This document shows, one piece after another, positions 16,914-26,365 of a stretch of 49,379 nucleotides of DNA. Source of the DNA: Prochlorococcus sp. AG-459-B06 (lineage in GTDB: Bacteria > Cyanobacteriota > Cyanobacteriia > PCC-6307 > Cyanobiaceae). A program made the position numbers and the translations under genes. The stretch lies in the NCBI GenBank assembly GCA_003209475.1, contig QCQY01000010.1, positions 1 to 49,379 on the forward strand, given 5' to 3'. The notes under the pieces are model-generated. The model did not search any database, was not told the origin of the DNA, and saw only the letters and a list, made by a program, of their open reading frames with translations. The number at the start of each line of letters is the position of its first letter. The stretch's first letter is position 1.

Positions 16914-19085
16914 TTACATTTTTACAACTTCTCCAACCTTATACCATTTATCTTTAAGAGTATTTTCATATTTACGATTGCAACTAATCAACAAGGGGCC
17001 ACAAGTTTGAGGATCTAATAGTAGTGACGTTCTTTCGTTAAAAGTCTTTTTATCTAATGAATTTTCGTTTAAAAAATTAATTATTTTTTTTTGCTGATTT
17101 CCTTTATAAATTTTGTCAAAAATTTCTTTATTAGATTCAAAGAAAGAACTTTTAACATCTTTTCTTATTAAATCAAATACTCCAGGATAAGCTTTAAATG
17201 CAAATAAATCTAATACAACTTTTACAGGCTCTAGATTATTGCTTTTCCTGTATAAATTAGATGATTCAACCATCTCTTTAAGATGTCCAATAAATCCATA
17301 TCCAGTAATGTCAGTAGCAGCATTGACTAATGATTCCTTAAAGTGATCTTGAAAAAGATAAATTTCATCAATCAAATATTGCTGGCTCTTTACTAAATTA
17401 TTAATCATTGCAGAAGAACTACCTAGCACATTAATATTTTGCATTTGCCCGGCAAAGTAAATCCCAACGCCAAGAGGTCTAGACATCATAAGAATATCTC
17501 CGTCTTTCATTCCAGATTTAAGCCATGGTTTTGCTCCATTTTTTAAAATGCCTTGAACAGTTAAAGAAATATCTATTCCTAATGAATAAGGTTTATTTGC
17601 TAAACTTCTTGCCTCGAAAGTATGGCCTCCAAGTAATTCACCTCCATGATCCTCAACTGTTGATTTAATACCTTGGAGGGATTGAGAAAAAAGGTAACTC
17701 TGAAATTCCCTTTCAACTTTTGGTAATGAAATTAAAGCCTGCGCGGATGAAAGTTTTGCTCCGCATGCCCATAAATCTGAGCAAGCATGCAAAGTAGTAA
17801 TTTTGGCATTAAGCCAAGGATCACTTACCAAAGCAGGAAATCCGTCTACACTTTGCAAAATAATAGCTTGACTATTTTGATATATCTCAACTGAATCTTC
17901 AGGTGATGAGGCAAAAGAATCTAAATTAGATTTTATTAATGATTTATTCAAAACAAACTGAGGAATTTTAGCTGCACATCCCCTGCAATCATTCAATGAA
18001 ATATTTTTTCCACTACTTTTCATAATTAGACTTTTTGATCTAAATTTATTTATAAATTTCAAATCAATTTTATGCTTTAAAATCCAAAAAAGAAAAGAAG
18101 GGCCAAAAACAAAATTGCGATAAACAGCAAAAGCCTTTGGATAATGGCTTGGATATGTATTAACTATTTGCAATCCGATCCTTTGAGGAAACCACTTTTT
18201 TAATGATCCCCCTTCTATATCCCTTCTTAGATTTTGGACTAATGTATTTACAACTTTTACTGCAAAAATTCCTGATGCTGGTCTTTTTGCTGATTCTAAA
18301 ACTGCGCAATCACCCGCAGCAAAAATTCCGGAAAAACTTTTCAACTGCAAATTCCGATTTGTGATTATTCTTCCATTAAAATCAGAATCTAGTAATTTTT
18401 TTTGTACCCATAAAGGAGATGTATTTCCAGTACATAAAAGTATCTTTCCATAATCGAAATTAAGGTTTTCAACTAAATCAATATTGGAATTCCTTAAACT
18501 TTTTAAAATTGTATTACAAATTTTTCTTGAATCACATAATAGTTTTAAAGGTCTATCTCTCCATCTTTTTCTCAAAGCATATGATACTTCAATTGCAGCA
18601 AGGCCACTCCCAACAATTACAAATGGACGTTCATTAACTGAATCAAAAATGTCCTCTTTTTGTATTGAGACATAAGCCCTTAAAAAAGGTTTTATTGAAA
18701 AAGCATTTCGATTTTTAACTAGTGACTCAAATTCTTTTGGAATTATTGTTTGACTTCCATAATTAAGCACCAACTTCGAAAAATTAACTGAGGGTCTATT
18801 ACTTAAAACAATTTTCTTTAAATTGAAATCAATATCCTTTACCTCTTCTTCTATAAAAGATACTTTTGCATTCTTTGCTAACGATTTTATATCAATTAAA
18901 CTCTCTTCTAAAGAAATTGATTTTGAAAGTACCGATGGGAACATCGCCGAATAAACCAAATGAGAATCTCTAGATATAATTGAAACAGGAATTTCTGGCA
19001 TTAATTTAGGACACATTAACCATTTCTTCATTAGAAGAACGTTTGTGTGTCCTCCTCCAATTAGTACTAGATGATTAAAAGTCAT
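16914..19085 (-). CDS. selD: Flavoprotein-selenide, water dikinase (SelD) fusion
   Basis: Two enzymes are fused in 723 aa. Residues about 1-350 are a pyridine-nucleotide-disulfide (NDH-2-like) oxidoreductase: LVLIGGGHTNVLLMKKW at the N-terminus, FVIVGSGLAAIEVSYALR near residue 151 and GIFAAGDCAVLES near 255. Residues about 365-723 are SelD: NDCRGCAAKIPQ with the active-site Cys/Lys, then LVSDPWLNAKITTLHACSDL, AATDITGYGFIGHLKEM and LLLDPQTCGPLLIS. SelD makes selenophosphate from selenide and ATP. The fused flavoprotein may handle selenium redox chemistry, but this is inferred. Its start is only 10 bp from the divergent mtnP start. Confidence 0.93.
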   Translation of the reverse strand: MTFNHLVLIGGGHTNVLLMKKWLMCPKLMPEIPVSIISRDSHLVYSAMFPSVLSKSISLEESLIDIKSLAKNAKVSFIEEEVKDIDFNLKKIVLSNRPSVNFSKLVLNYGSQTIIPKEFESLVKNRNAFSIKPFLRAYVSIQKEDIFDSVNERPFVIVGSGLAAIEVSYALRKRWRDRPLKLLCDSRKICNTILKSLRNSNIDLVENLNFDYGKILLCTGNTSPLWVQKKLLDSDFNGRIITNRNLQLKSFSGIFAAGDCAVLESAKRPASGIFAVKVVNTLVQNLRRDIEGGSLKKWFPQRIGLQIVNTYPSHYPKAFAVYRNFVFGPSFLFWILKHKIDLKFINKFRSKSLIMKSSGKNISLNDCRGCAAKIPQFVLNKSLIKSNLDSFASSPEDSVEIYQNSQAIILQSVDGFPALVSDPWLNAKITTLHACSDLWACGAKLSSAQALISLPKVEREFQSYLFSQSLQGIKSTVEDHGGELLGGHTFEARSLANKPYSLGIDISLTVQGILKNGAKPWLKSGMKDGDILMMSRPLGVGIYFAGQMQNINVLGSSSAMINNLVKSQQYLIDEIYLFQDHFKESLVNAATDITGYGFIGHLKEMVESSNLYRKSNNLEPVKVVLDLFAFKAYPGVFDLIRKDVKSSFFESNKEIFDKIYKGNQQKKIINFLNENSLDKKTFNERTSLLLDPQTCGPLLISCNRKYENTLKDKWYKVGEVVKM

Positions 19086-19095
19086 TTACATCACT

Positions 19096-19989
19096 ATGAA
19101 TAAAGAACATTTATTACCAATTGAAAAATCAAGATTAGGAGTAATAGGTGGGAGTGGATTTTATTCAATGGATCAAATAGAGTACTGCAGAGAAATAGAA
19201 ATCAATACTCCCTATGGTAAACCTTCTGATTCAATAAGAGTATATAGTCTTGGAAATCTAGAGATAGCATTCATTCCTAGGCATGGCAGAACACATAGAT
19301 TAAATCCTTCTGAAATCCCTTACAAAGCAAATATTTGGGCTCTAAGATCAATAGGAGTAAGATGGATTATTGCTCCATCAGCAGTTGGTTCATTACAGGA
19401 ACAGATAAGGCCACTTGATATAGTGGTTCCGGATCAATTTATAGACCGGACAAAAAATAGACCTGCAACCTTCTTTAACGACGGAGCTGTGGCACACGTA
19501 ACCATGGGAGATCCCTTTTGCACAAATTTATCTCGTATTTTAAGTGAAATAGGAGAAAAAAATATTCCTGGCGGTAGACAATTGCATAGAGGGGGTACCT
19601 ATCTAGCAATGGAAGGTCCCGCTTTCTCAACTAGAGCAGAATCTAATTTATATAGAAGTTGGGGATGTTCAATAATTGGAATGACGAACCATACAGAAGC
19701 AAGATTAGCTAAAGAAGCTGAAATAGCTTACTCCTCATTATCTATGGTTACTGATTATGATTGCTGGCATCAAACACATCAAGAAGTTTCTGTAGAGATG
19801 GTTTTGGATAATCTTAGATCAAATACTGAAGTGGCTAATAAAATAATATTTGAAGTAGCTAAATTAATTGAAAAAGAAAGACCCAAAAGTAAGTCTCATT
19901 TTTCATTAAAAGATGGATTAATAACTCAAAAAGAAAATATCCCAAGCTCCACAAAAGAGAGACTAAGGATATTTACTGATTCTTATTAG
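19096..19989 (+). CDS. mtnP: S-methyl-5'-thioadenosine phosphorylase
   Basis: The enzyme splits methylthioadenosine into adenine and methylthioribose-1-phosphate, clearing a by-product of polyamine and SAM metabolism. The 297-aa product shows GVIGGSGFYSMDQIEYCREI at the N-terminus, the phosphate-binding FIPRHGRTHRLNPSEIPYKA near residue 74, and the substrate motif AMEGPAFSTRAESNLYRSWG near residue 172, with IIGMTNHTEARLAKEAEIAY after it. The pattern favours MTAP over ordinary PNP. It is divergent from the selD fusion with almost no intergenic DNA, so its promoter must lie inside that gene. Confidence 0.94.
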   Translation: MNKEHLLPIEKSRLGVIGGSGFYSMDQIEYCREIEINTPYGKPSDSIRVYSLGNLEIAFIPRHGRTHRLNPSEIPYKANIWALRSIGVRWIIAPSAVGSLQEQIRPLDIVVPDQFIDRTKNRPATFFNDGAVAHVTMGDPFCTNLSRILSEIGEKNIPGGRQLHRGGTYLAMEGPAFSTRAESNLYRSWGCSIIGMTNHTEARLAKEAEIAYSSLSMVTDYDCWHQTHQEVSVEMVLDNLRSNTEVANKIIFEVAKLIEKERPKSKSHFSLKDGLITQKENIPSSTKERLRIFTDSY

Positions 19990-20032
19990 CCTTATTAGAT
20001 ATAAGTGATTATCAGGTCAAGGTAAGGATTTG

Positions 20033-20230
20033 TTAACCTCCAGCTCCAACGCCTTGGTATGAGCCATAGAAGAATATTCCTAAAACAAAGATAACTGCAA
20101 TTCCACCTGCTGTAGCAACAAGCCATAGAGGAAGAGTTCCTTCAGTCCATCTTCTTTCCCATGCAACTGCTGGTCTACCGTCGGGAAGTCTATCTGGAAT
20201 TCTTCCATCAGGTCCTTTTAATTTACTCAT
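20033..20230 (-). CDS. psbJ: Photosystem II protein PsbJ
   Basis: PsbJ is a one-helix PSII subunit next to cytochrome b559. The 65-aa product has a hydrophilic lead ([18 protein letters not shown], then [10 protein letters not shown]) and a single helix [20 protein letters not shown] followed by [13 protein letters not shown]. The lead is about 25 residues longer than the typical 39-40-aa PsbJ, as known in marine picocyanobacteria. It is the last gene of the psbEFLJ operon, nine bases after psbL. Confidence 0.96.
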   Translation of the reverse strand: MSKLKGPDGRIPDRLPDGRPAVAWERRWTEGTLPLWLVATAGGIAVIFVLGIFFYGSYQGVGAGG

Positions 20231-20239
20231 AGTTTTAAT

Positions 20240-20359
20240 TTAATTGAAAAAGTAACTGGAAAATAAAATTCCCAATACAAAGACTGATAATAAGCCCAAA
20301 TAAAGGCTTGTACGATTAAGTTCAACTGGAACTTTGTTAGGATTTTCGTTTACTTGCAT
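20240..20359 (-). CDS. psbL: Photosystem II protein PsbL
   Basis: PsbL is a 39-aa one-helix subunit at the PSII dimer interface. The ATG used (20359) gives [20 protein letters not shown], followed by [19 protein letters not shown], the exact family pattern. The frame is open further upstream but that part overlaps psbF and is not PsbL. It starts 11 bp after psbF. Confidence 0.98.
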
Positions 20360-20370
20360 GATTGTTAAAT

Positions 20371-20517
20371 TTATCGGGCTACGAATTGCATAGCAGCAAT
20401 AGAACCCAAAAAGAATACTGATGGAATAGCTAAAGCGTGAACTGCTAGCCAACGAACAGTGAATATAGGATAAACGCGGACTTCCGCAGCCTGCATTGGA
20501 GCTTGAGAATTAGACAT
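20371..20517 (-). CDS. psbF: Cytochrome b559 subunit beta PsbF
   Basis: PsbF and PsbE each give one histidine to the shared heme of cytochrome b559 in PSII. The 48-aa frame starts ATG at 20517 with [20 protein letters not shown] and contains [20 protein letters not shown] with the heme-ligand His. It ends AAMQFVAR. Only two bases separate it from psbE, so the two subunits are probably made together. Confidence 0.97.
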
Positions 20518-20519
20518 AA

Positions 20520-20768
20520 TTATTTTGTTCTTAAATCAAGTTGAGACTTAGCATCAAATCTTTGTGTTACAACAGGAGCTTTTGCTTCAGATGCCTGAAA
20601 ATAACTATCAGGACGAGGAGTGCCGAAAGCGTCGTAAGCCAAACCTGTGTATACGAATAAGAAGCCTGCTATAAAAATAGCTGGTAATGTTACTGCATGA
20701 ATAATCCAGTATCTAATACTGGTGATTATTTCAAAGAATGGGCGTTCACCCGTTGAACCTGCGGCCAT
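20520..20768 (-). CDS. psbE: Cytochrome b559 subunit alpha PsbE
   Basis: PsbE is the larger cytochrome b559 subunit. The ATG at 20768 gives the standard N-terminus [20 protein letters not shown], then [20 protein letters not shown] with the heme-ligand His, and a lumenal tail with [10 protein letters not shown]; 82 aa in all. A GTG at 20774 in frame would add two residues and is less likely. It heads the psbEFLJ operon. A 23-bp near-palindrome lies 20 bp upstream of the start. Confidence 0.97.
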   Translation of the reverse strand: MAAGSTGERPFFEIITSIRYWIIHAVTLPAIFIAGFLFVYTGLAYDAFGTPRPDSYFQASEAKAPVVTQRFDAKSQLDLRTK

Positions 20769-20787
20769 AATCACAAATGTTTACCAT

Positions 20788-20810
20788 ATGATCTTACAGT
20801 GTAAAATCAT
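20788..20810. promoter_or_regulatory. 23-bp near-perfect palindrome upstream of psbE
   Basis: ATGATCTTACA (20788-20798) and TGTAAAATCAT (20800-20810) are inverted copies around one central base, with a single mismatch that becomes G-U in RNA. The element lies 20 to 42 bp before the psbE ATG. It fits the size of a dimeric regulator operator, or a hairpin in the leader. It does not match the direct-repeat HLR1 box for RpaB, although it contains one TTTACA on the psbE strand. Confidence 0.5.
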
Positions 20811-20905
20811 AAGTTCGCGAAGAAATTAACAGCTTGGTTACAGACAGTTGTTAAATTCATCAAAAATTAAGATTTTTTTTATTATTTTCTTAAGTTATTA
20901 CAGTT

Positions 20906-21919
20906 TTAGCCATTCCATTTAAGAATGTAACCACGCTCGCCAAGTATGAATCCTTTTTGATTATTTAAAGACTCCTTATCAAGAAAAACTATTTTTATGT
21001 AGTTAGTAGGCAATGCAGAAGCAAGAGGATCTGAATTCCAAGTTTCCCCTTGATCTTTACTTACTATTAAAGTGCCATTACCACCACCAGCCCATATGTC
21101 ACCATTTGGATCCCATCCCAAATCTAGATAATTGTAACCATTAAGAATAGGGATTATAGGCTTTGACCAACTTTCTAGATTATTAGAATCTTCATTAAAT
21201 CTAATTTCCGCACCTCTTGAAAGCATCCATAAACTTCCTTCTGGATTGAAACCAATGCTTTGCACTCTCTTACTACTTGCTCTTTGGTGAGCAATCCAAG
21301 TATTACTATCGCTATCAAGAGTAGAGAAGAAATTTCCAAGACTGCTTACGCTCACATAATCACCGCTAGATGTTCTTCTTAAATCTCTTATACCTCCTTG
21401 TTCCGATGGGTCTGATACTTTTGCCTCCCATGTTTCACCGCTATTGGAAGTTTCATAAATAGCTGCAGAGGTTGTCGCCAATTGTGCAACTCCATCATTA
21501 ATAGTGGTAACTAAGAAAGGCTGGCCTGGTAACTTTCCAAGTGAAAGCCTAGTCCAATTTTTACCTTGATCGACAGTATGCATTACTAGAGAGGGTTGCC
21601 CAATTAACCAACCTTCAGAACCGTTGAAATCAATATCTAGAAGGCGAAAGTTCTCTTCAGCGGAAATATCTAATGTTCTTTTTTCCCATGTTTCACCACC
21701 ATCAGTTGATTCCATAATCAATCTATTTGAGCCTACTAAAAACCCATGATTATCATCTATAAAATCAACATCTAAAGCATTAGCCTGATCTTCAAACTGA
21801 ATTGTTTTCCAAGGGCTGCTTTCGTTCATCTTGACACCTGTAGATGAACAACTGCTTAAAACAAAACAGAGAACTACAGATAAAAGAAGATTAGGAAAAC
21901 TAGTAAAAAAATTTTTCAT
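20906..21919 (-). CDS. ycf48: PSII assembly factor Ycf48 (HCF136-like)
   Basis: Ycf48 is a lumenal beta-propeller that stabilises newly made D1 and helps build the PSII reaction centre. The 337-aa product has a signal peptide with lipobox LSSCSS (C24), implying a lipoprotein. Repeated propeller blades follow, with motifs such as [20 protein letters not shown] near residue 60, [24 protein letters not shown] and [14 protein letters not shown]. Length is typical. It is encoded between rubA and psbEFLJ on the same strand, a conserved PSII assembly cluster. Confidence 0.96.
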   Translation of the reverse strand: MKNFFTSFPNLLLSVVLCFVLSSCSSTGVKMNESSPWKTIQFEDQANALDVDFIDDNHGFLVGSNRLIMESTDGGETWEKRTLDISAEENFRLLDIDFNGSEGWLIGQPSLVMHTVDQGKNWTRLSLGKLPGQPFLVTTINDGVAQLATTSAAIYETSNSGETWEAKVSDPSEQGGIRDLRRTSSGDYVSVSSLGNFFSTLDSDSNTWIAHQRASSKRVQSIGFNPEGSLWMLSRGAEIRFNEDSNNLESWSKPIIPILNGYNYLDLGWDPNGDIWAGGGNGTLIVSKDQGETWNSDPLASALPTNYIKIVFLDKESLNNQKGFILGERGYILKWNG

Positions 21920-21928
21920 TTAATTATA

Positions 21929-22357
21929 TTAATGCAAAGAGTACAAAGAAAGGAACATAGCAGCAGCAAACGCCAACCCTCCAAAAATCAATATATTTTT
22001 TTGTCCGGGAGGTAAACTATTAAATCCAAATCCATAAACTAAATTCTCTTCAAAACCACTAGGTTTAGATTTAGGACCTATATCCTTATAAAAATTTTTA
22101 CCAGCTCGACAAACTGGGCAAGCGAAGGTATTGCCATCCAACTCTGAAAAAGGGGTATTTTTAGGTATGTTTAATTTTTTATTTCCTTCAGACGGGTCAT
22201 AAATAAATCCACAACTTCTACATTCGAATCTATTTTGTTCTAGATTAGGAATAGTTTGCTCGACATTTACTATTGAGGAGTTTTCAGAAAGTTTTTCTTT
22301 CTCAAAATTTTCAACTATTTTGTTTTCCTCAGAAGCTGGTTGAATGTTTTCACTCAC
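21929..22357 (-). CDS. rubA: Membrane-anchored rubredoxin RubA
   Basis: RubA is a thylakoid rubredoxin needed for photosystem assembly in cyanobacteria and chloroplasts. The 142-aa protein has an acidic N-terminal region of about 42 residues. A rubredoxin domain follows with iron ligands C46, C49, C80 and C83 (FECRSCGFIYDPSEG and TFACPVCRAGKNFY), and a C-terminal helix NILIFGGLAFAAAMFLSLYS anchors it. It precedes ycf48 by nine bases, as in many cyanobacteria, and is divergent from ndhC. Confidence 0.95.
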   Translation of the reverse strand: MSENIQPASEENKIVENFEKEKLSENSSIVNVEQTIPNLEQNRFECRSCGFIYDPSEGNKKLNIPKNTPFSELDGNTFACPVCRAGKNFYKDIGPKSKPSGFEENLVYGFGFNSLPPGQKNILIFGGLAFAAAMFLSLYSLH

Positions 22358-22433
22358 GGTTTATTATTGTTCTTTAAGAACTTTAAAAGATTTTGCTTAA
22401 TTAAGCGACTTTTATTCAAAATTAATTTTTAAG

Positions 22434-22796
22434 ATGTTTTTATTAACTGGCTATGAATATTTTTTAGGTTTCCTTCTAATTGCCGCAGCTGTTCCAATAC
22501 TAGCTCTAGTTACTAATCTTATCGTTGCCCCAAAAGGCAGAACAGGGGAAAGAAAACTTACTTATGAATCTGGAATGGAGCCTATAGGAGGAGCATGGAT
22601 TCAATTTAATATTCGATATTACATGTTTGCCTTAGTTTTCGTTATATTTGATGTTGAGACAGTATTCCTTTATCCTTGGGCTGTTGCCTTCAATAGATTA
22701 GGCTTATTAGCATTCATTGAGGCTCTAATTTTCATTGCAATACTTGTTATTGCTCTGGCATACGCATGGAGAAAAGGTGCTCTAGAATGGAGTTAA
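22434..22796 (+). CDS. ndhC: NAD(P)H-quinone oxidoreductase subunit 3 NdhC
   Basis: NdhC is a membrane subunit of the NDH-1 complex that feeds cyclic electron flow and respiration. The 120-aa product has three hydrophobic helices and the conserved loop [20 protein letters not shown] with [20 protein letters not shown]. It ends with the [11 protein letters not shown] tail typical of the cyanobacterial form. It starts the ndhC-ndhK-ndhJ operon, with four bases to ndhK. Confidence 0.97.
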   Translation: MFLLTGYEYFLGFLLIAAAVPILALVTNLIVAPKGRTGERKLTYESGMEPIGGAWIQFNIRYYMFALVFVIFDVETVFLYPWAVAFNRLGLLAFIEALIFIAILVIALAYAWRKGALEWS

Positions 22797-22800
22797 AAAA

Positions 22801-23535
22801 TTGAATCCACAATTATCCCCAAAAGCAATTAGAGAAATACGAGAGGGAACTTGTAATCCTCTTGGCGCACCTCAAGTTACTACTGATTTAAGCGAAAATA
22901 TTATATTGACAAGTTTAGACGACCTTCATAATTGGGCTAGACTAAGCAGTCTATGGCCTCTGCTGTATGGAACAGCATGTTGTTTTATTGAATTTGCTGC
23001 CTTAATCGGATCTAGATTTGATTTTGATAGATTTGGATTAGTACCTAGAAGCTCTCCAAGGCAAGCAGATTTAATAATAGTTGCAGGAACAGTAACGATG
23101 AAGATGGCTCCAGCCCTAGTTAGACTTTATGAACAAATGCCTGAACCAAAATATGTGATTGCCATGGGTGCTTGCACAATCACAGGGGGAATGTTCAGCG
23201 CAGATTCTACTACTGCTGTAAGAGGCGTTGATAAATTAATACCAGTTGATTTATACCTTCCAGGATGCCCACCAAGACCAGAAGCAATTTTTGATGCTGT
23301 AATTAAATTAAGAAAAAAAGTTGGTAATGAATCAATTTTAGAACGCACAAAAACAGAGCAAACTCACAGATACATGACATCTGATCATGATATGAATCTT
23401 GTTTTCTCAGAAAATACAGGTGAATATCTAAACAAAACTTCAAACAACGTTATTGCTTCCTCCAAAAAAGAAAAAATAACTGAATTTCCTGAAAACAAAG
23501 AAAAAACTGAAGTTATTAATACTGTAGAAGATTAA
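22801..23535 (+). CDS. ndhK: NAD(P)H-quinone oxidoreductase subunit NdhK
   Basis: NdhK carries the terminal [4Fe-4S] cluster N2 of NDH-1 next to the quinone site. Ligands are C60, C61, C125 and C156 ([31 protein letters not shown]). The 244-aa protein starts at TTG (22801), giving [20 protein letters not shown]. The C-terminal 50 residues ([18 protein letters not shown] and on) are low-complexity and longer than in many bacterial NuoB proteins. It overlaps ndhJ by one base (TAATG). Confidence 0.97.
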   Translation: MNPQLSPKAIREIREGTCNPLGAPQVTTDLSENIILTSLDDLHNWARLSSLWPLLYGTACCFIEFAALIGSRFDFDRFGLVPRSSPRQADLIIVAGTVTMKMAPALVRLYEQMPEPKYVIAMGACTITGGMFSADSTTAVRGVDKLIPVDLYLPGCPPRPEAIFDAVIKLRKKVGNESILERTKTEQTHRYMTSDHDMNLVFSENTGEYLNKTSNNVIASSKKEKITEFPENKEKTEVINTVED

Positions 23536-24065
23536 TGGAAAAAGACGGTTTAGCTAAATCCTCAGACACCTCAATTGAAAAAGAAGGGGTTATAAGTCAA
23601 TCTTTGTCTAAAGATGGAATTCCAAATCAATCCTTATCTGATGATCACATAGGGATTGAAAACATTTCTGTGGAACCTAATAATTTATATGAAGCAGTAT
23701 CCGCCTTAAGAAATTACGGTTTCAATTATCTCCAATGTCAAGGAGGATATGATGAGGGACCAGGCAAAAATCTTGTTAGTTTCTACCATTTTATAATTGT
23801 GGATGATTTACAAAAAATCGAAAAAATTAAAGAAGTCAGATTAAAAGTTTTCTTAAAAAGAGATTCCGATTTATCAATCCCTAGTTTGTATAAAATTTTT
23901 AAAGGAAGTGATTGGCAAGAAAGAGAAACTTTTGACATGTATGGAATAAATTTTATTGATCATCCCAACCCCAAAAGACTATTAATGCCTGAAGATTGGA
24001 GAGGATGGCCATTACGAAAAGATTATATACAGCCAGATTTCTATGAACTTCAAGATGCTTATTAG
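23535..24065 (+). CDS. ndhJ: NAD(P)H-quinone oxidoreductase subunit J NdhJ
   Basis: NdhJ is the 30-kDa-type subunit of the NDH-1 peripheral arm. The 176-aa protein carries the family signature [20 protein letters not shown] near residue 134 and ends [20 protein letters not shown]. The first 45 residues are a polar extension with an imperfect repeat ([18 protein letters not shown]) not seen in most homologues. It starts with TAATG overlap to ndhK and its stop overlaps the convergent yvcK-like gene by four bases. Confidence 0.95.
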   Translation: MEKDGLAKSSDTSIEKEGVISQSLSKDGIPNQSLSDDHIGIENISVEPNNLYEAVSALRNYGFNYLQCQGGYDEGPGKNLVSFYHFIIVDDLQKIEKIKEVRLKVFLKRDSDLSIPSLYKIFKGSDWQERETFDMYGINFIDHPNPKRLLMPEDWRGWPLRKDYIQPDFYELQDAY

Positions 24066-25447
24066 TTTAATTTTTTTAATTTGCGGTAAATAAACATAAC
24101 TGCTCTTGCTAGTCTCCTTGGATCATGTCTAAGAGTTGGAGTTATTCTTTTTGAATATAATGGTGCTTGCAGAACATAATAACCTTCAGATAATAATTTT
24201 TGTTTATTGCATTGGACAGGCTCTGCTCCTCTACTTTCGTAATAATCTACTAATGGAGACTTTTCAAATTGAATCTGAGATAAGATTGAGTTAAAAATTC
24301 GAGTATTAACTCCAAAATTTGATAATTGTTTTTCTATTGCTTTGATATGTTGATAGACATCAAGTCCATCTGTTTCTCCTGGCTGAGTCATCAAATTACT
24401 TATGTAAATTTTGGGAGCATTACTTTGCAATATTGCATCTACTATCTCTGGCACTAAAAGATTAGGCAATAAAGAGGTGTATAGACTACCTGGGCCAAGA
24501 ATAATTAAATCAGCTTCTTTTATGGATTGAAGAGCACTTGGAAGAGCTGAAGGATTTTCTGGTAGGTAACCAATCCTCGAAATTAATTTTTTAGATTTAC
24601 TAATCTTGCTTTCACCAAAAATTTTTTCACCATCTTCTAATTCGGCCCATAACATAACATCAATATTTGTTGCAGGTAAAACTTGACCTTGTACCGCCAA
24701 AACCTTACTAGAGGCTTGAACCGCTTTTTCTAAACTGCCTGTAATTGTTGTTAAAGCTGACAAGAATAGATTTCCAAAACTATGACCTTCCAGGCCACTT
24801 CCTACTGAAAATCTGTACTGAAATAATCTAGTTAAAGTAGGTTCTTCATTTGATAAGGCTGCCAAACAATTTCTAATATCTCCTGGAGGTTGCACACCAA
24901 GTTGTTTTCTGAGAATTCCACTACTTCCACCATCATCAGATACAGTTACGATTGCTGTAATATTACTACTGTAATTTTTTAAGCCTTTCAGTAAAGTAGA
25001 TAAGCCTGTACCTCCCCCAATTGCAACAATATTTGGGCCTCTGTTTAATTTACTTTTAACTCTTAATGCATCAACTAGAAATGTATCTTTTTCTGGAACA
25101 AGCGCTTTTTGAATAGAATTAATACTTCTATTTTGTCCAATCCCAATTAATAATAGTCCAACAAAAAAAATCAATGGTCCCATTAATGAAACAGGCAAAA
25201 TACTAGTCAAACCTGTCATTACCCCAAAAAAGATTTCAATAAGCCAATAGAGAGGTCTTAAATTTGTCCAAATTACCAAGCCTAATAATGTAGTCAAAAA
25301 TCCTATCGCAGATGTAAGCATCCATCTTTTTATTACCAATCCTGGCAAAAGCCAACTCAAAATTCTTAAGATTTTGTTCAACAAGACAAAATTAGACTTT
25401 TTAAAATTTTTATAGTACCTTCTAATCCTTTTTTTACCCTTATTCAT
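24062..25447 (-). CDS. YvcK/CofD-family protein with N-terminal membrane helices
   Basis: YvcK proteins bind UDP-sugars and are linked to carbon flux and cell-wall balance; the superfamily also includes the F420 enzyme CofD. The 461-aa product begins with a basic region and two to three hydrophobic helices ([18 protein letters not shown] and [16 protein letters not shown]), a fusion typical of cyanobacteria. The soluble domain starts [20 protein letters not shown] near residue 135 and has [20 protein letters not shown] with [11 protein letters not shown]. Function in cyanobacteria is not settled. It is convergent with ndhJ. Confidence 0.88.
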   Translation of the reverse strand: MNKGKKRIRRYYKNFKKSNFVLLNKILRILSWLLPGLVIKRWMLTSAIGFLTTLLGLVIWTNLRPLYWLIEIFFGVMTGLTSILPVSLMGPLIFFVGLLLIGIGQNRSINSIQKALVPEKDTFLVDALRVKSKLNRGPNIVAIGGGTGLSTLLKGLKNYSSNITAIVTVSDDGGSSGILRKQLGVQPPGDIRNCLAALSNEEPTLTRLFQYRFSVGSGLEGHSFGNLFLSALTTITGSLEKAVQASSKVLAVQGQVLPATNIDVMLWAELEDGEKIFGESKISKSKKLISRIGYLPENPSALPSALQSIKEADLIILGPGSLYTSLLPNLLVPEIVDAILQSNAPKIYISNLMTQPGETDGLDVYQHIKAIEKQLSNFGVNTRIFNSILSQIQFEKSPLVDYYESRGAEPVQCNKQKLLSEGYYVLQAPLYSKRITPTLRHDPRRLARAVMFIYRKLKKLN

Positions 25448-25518
25448 TTAAAACCTCTTAAATTATTTTTCTCAAATTTAAAAACTATGTAGGATCATTA
25501 TAAATCAAATTCATACAT

Positions 25519-25542
25519 CCTTTTTTTATTTCTAAAAAAAGG
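25519..25542. repeat. Perfect 9-bp hairpin upstream of the Mla-type ATPase
   Basis: CCTTTTTTT (25519-25527) and AAAAAAAGG (25534-25542) pair perfectly around ATTTCT, in the 127-bp divergent region between the yvcK-like gene and the ABC ATPase. No T tract follows the plus-strand stem, so it does not look like a plus-strand terminator. It could be a leader hairpin 32 bp before the TTG start. The A/T homopolymer content makes chance a real alternative. Confidence 0.35.
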
Positions 25543-25574
25543 CAAAATGAAGTAATAGATGTTTTTTATAAGAT

Positions 25575-26360
25575 TTGAAAAAATCAAAGCATGCAGTTGA
25601 AACGAAAAACCTCTCAATAAGCTGGGGGGAAGTTAATGTTTTAAATCAAATAAATTTCCAACTTCATGATGGAGAGAAATTAGCAATTGTTGGCCCCTCA
25701 GGCTCTGGTAAATCAACCATATTAAAAATACTAGCAGGACTTATTTTACCTACCAAAGGAGAATTAAGAATATTTGGTGAGAAGCAAACATATTTGAGAT
25801 TAGATCAAAATAATCCTCCTGATGTAAGACTAGTTTTTCAGAACCCGGCTTTATTAGGATCTTTAACTATTGAAGAAAATGTAGGTTTTCTCCTTAAAAG
25901 AAATAAGAACCTATCGAAAAAGTTAATTCATGAAATAGTACTTGAATGCTTAGCTGATGTAGGCTTATTTAATGTTGAAAATAAACTTCCGAATGAATTA
26001 AGTGGAGGCATGCAAAAAAGAGTAAGTTTTGCGAGGGCTTTAATTACTGATCAAACTCTCAACGCAAAGTCTAAACCTCTATTACTTTTTGATGAACCAA
26101 CTGCCGGCCTTGATCCTATTGCCTCATCAAGAATTGAAGATTTAATTAATAAGACAAATCATAAAGCTAGCGGATCATCTATTGTGGTTAGCCATGTTCT
26201 TAGTACTATAGAAAGAACTTCAGATAAAGTTTTGATGCTTTATGGAGGCAAATTCAGATGGGCAGGCTCGATTGATGAATTTAAAAAGAGTAAAGATCCC
26301 TATGTATTTCAATTTAGGAATGGAAAACTTGATGGTCCAATGCAACCCAAAGACATTTAG
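25575..26360 (+). CDS. ABC transporter ATP-binding protein, Mla/TGD3 type
   Basis: This ATPase energises an MCE-type lipid transport system, equivalent to MlaF or chloroplast TGD3. The 261-aa product has Walker A GPSGSGKST at residues 40-48, a Q-loop in LVFQNPALLGSLTIEENVGF, signature LSGGMQKRVSFARAL and Walker B LLLFDEPTAGLD with the switch His in VVSHVLS. The start is TTG at 25575. It is followed after five bases by an MCE-domain gene, which supports the Mla assignment. The permease gene (MlaE-like) is not in the window. Confidence 0.9.
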   Translation: MKKSKHAVETKNLSISWGEVNVLNQINFQLHDGEKLAIVGPSGSGKSTILKILAGLILPTKGELRIFGEKQTYLRLDQNNPPDVRLVFQNPALLGSLTIEENVGFLLKRNKNLSKKLIHEIVLECLADVGLFNVENKLPNELSGGMQKRVSFARALITDQTLNAKSKPLLLFDEPTAGLDPIASSRIEDLINKTNHKASGSSIVVSHVLSTIERTSDKVLMLYGGKFRWAGSIDEFKKSKDPYVFQFRNGKLDGPMQPKDI

Positions 26361-26365
26361 AAATT

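Noticed and set aside
20240-20452. 70-aa extended frame covering psbL
   Set aside because: The upstream half lies inside psbF in another frame; the 39-aa PsbL start at 20359 is the family start.
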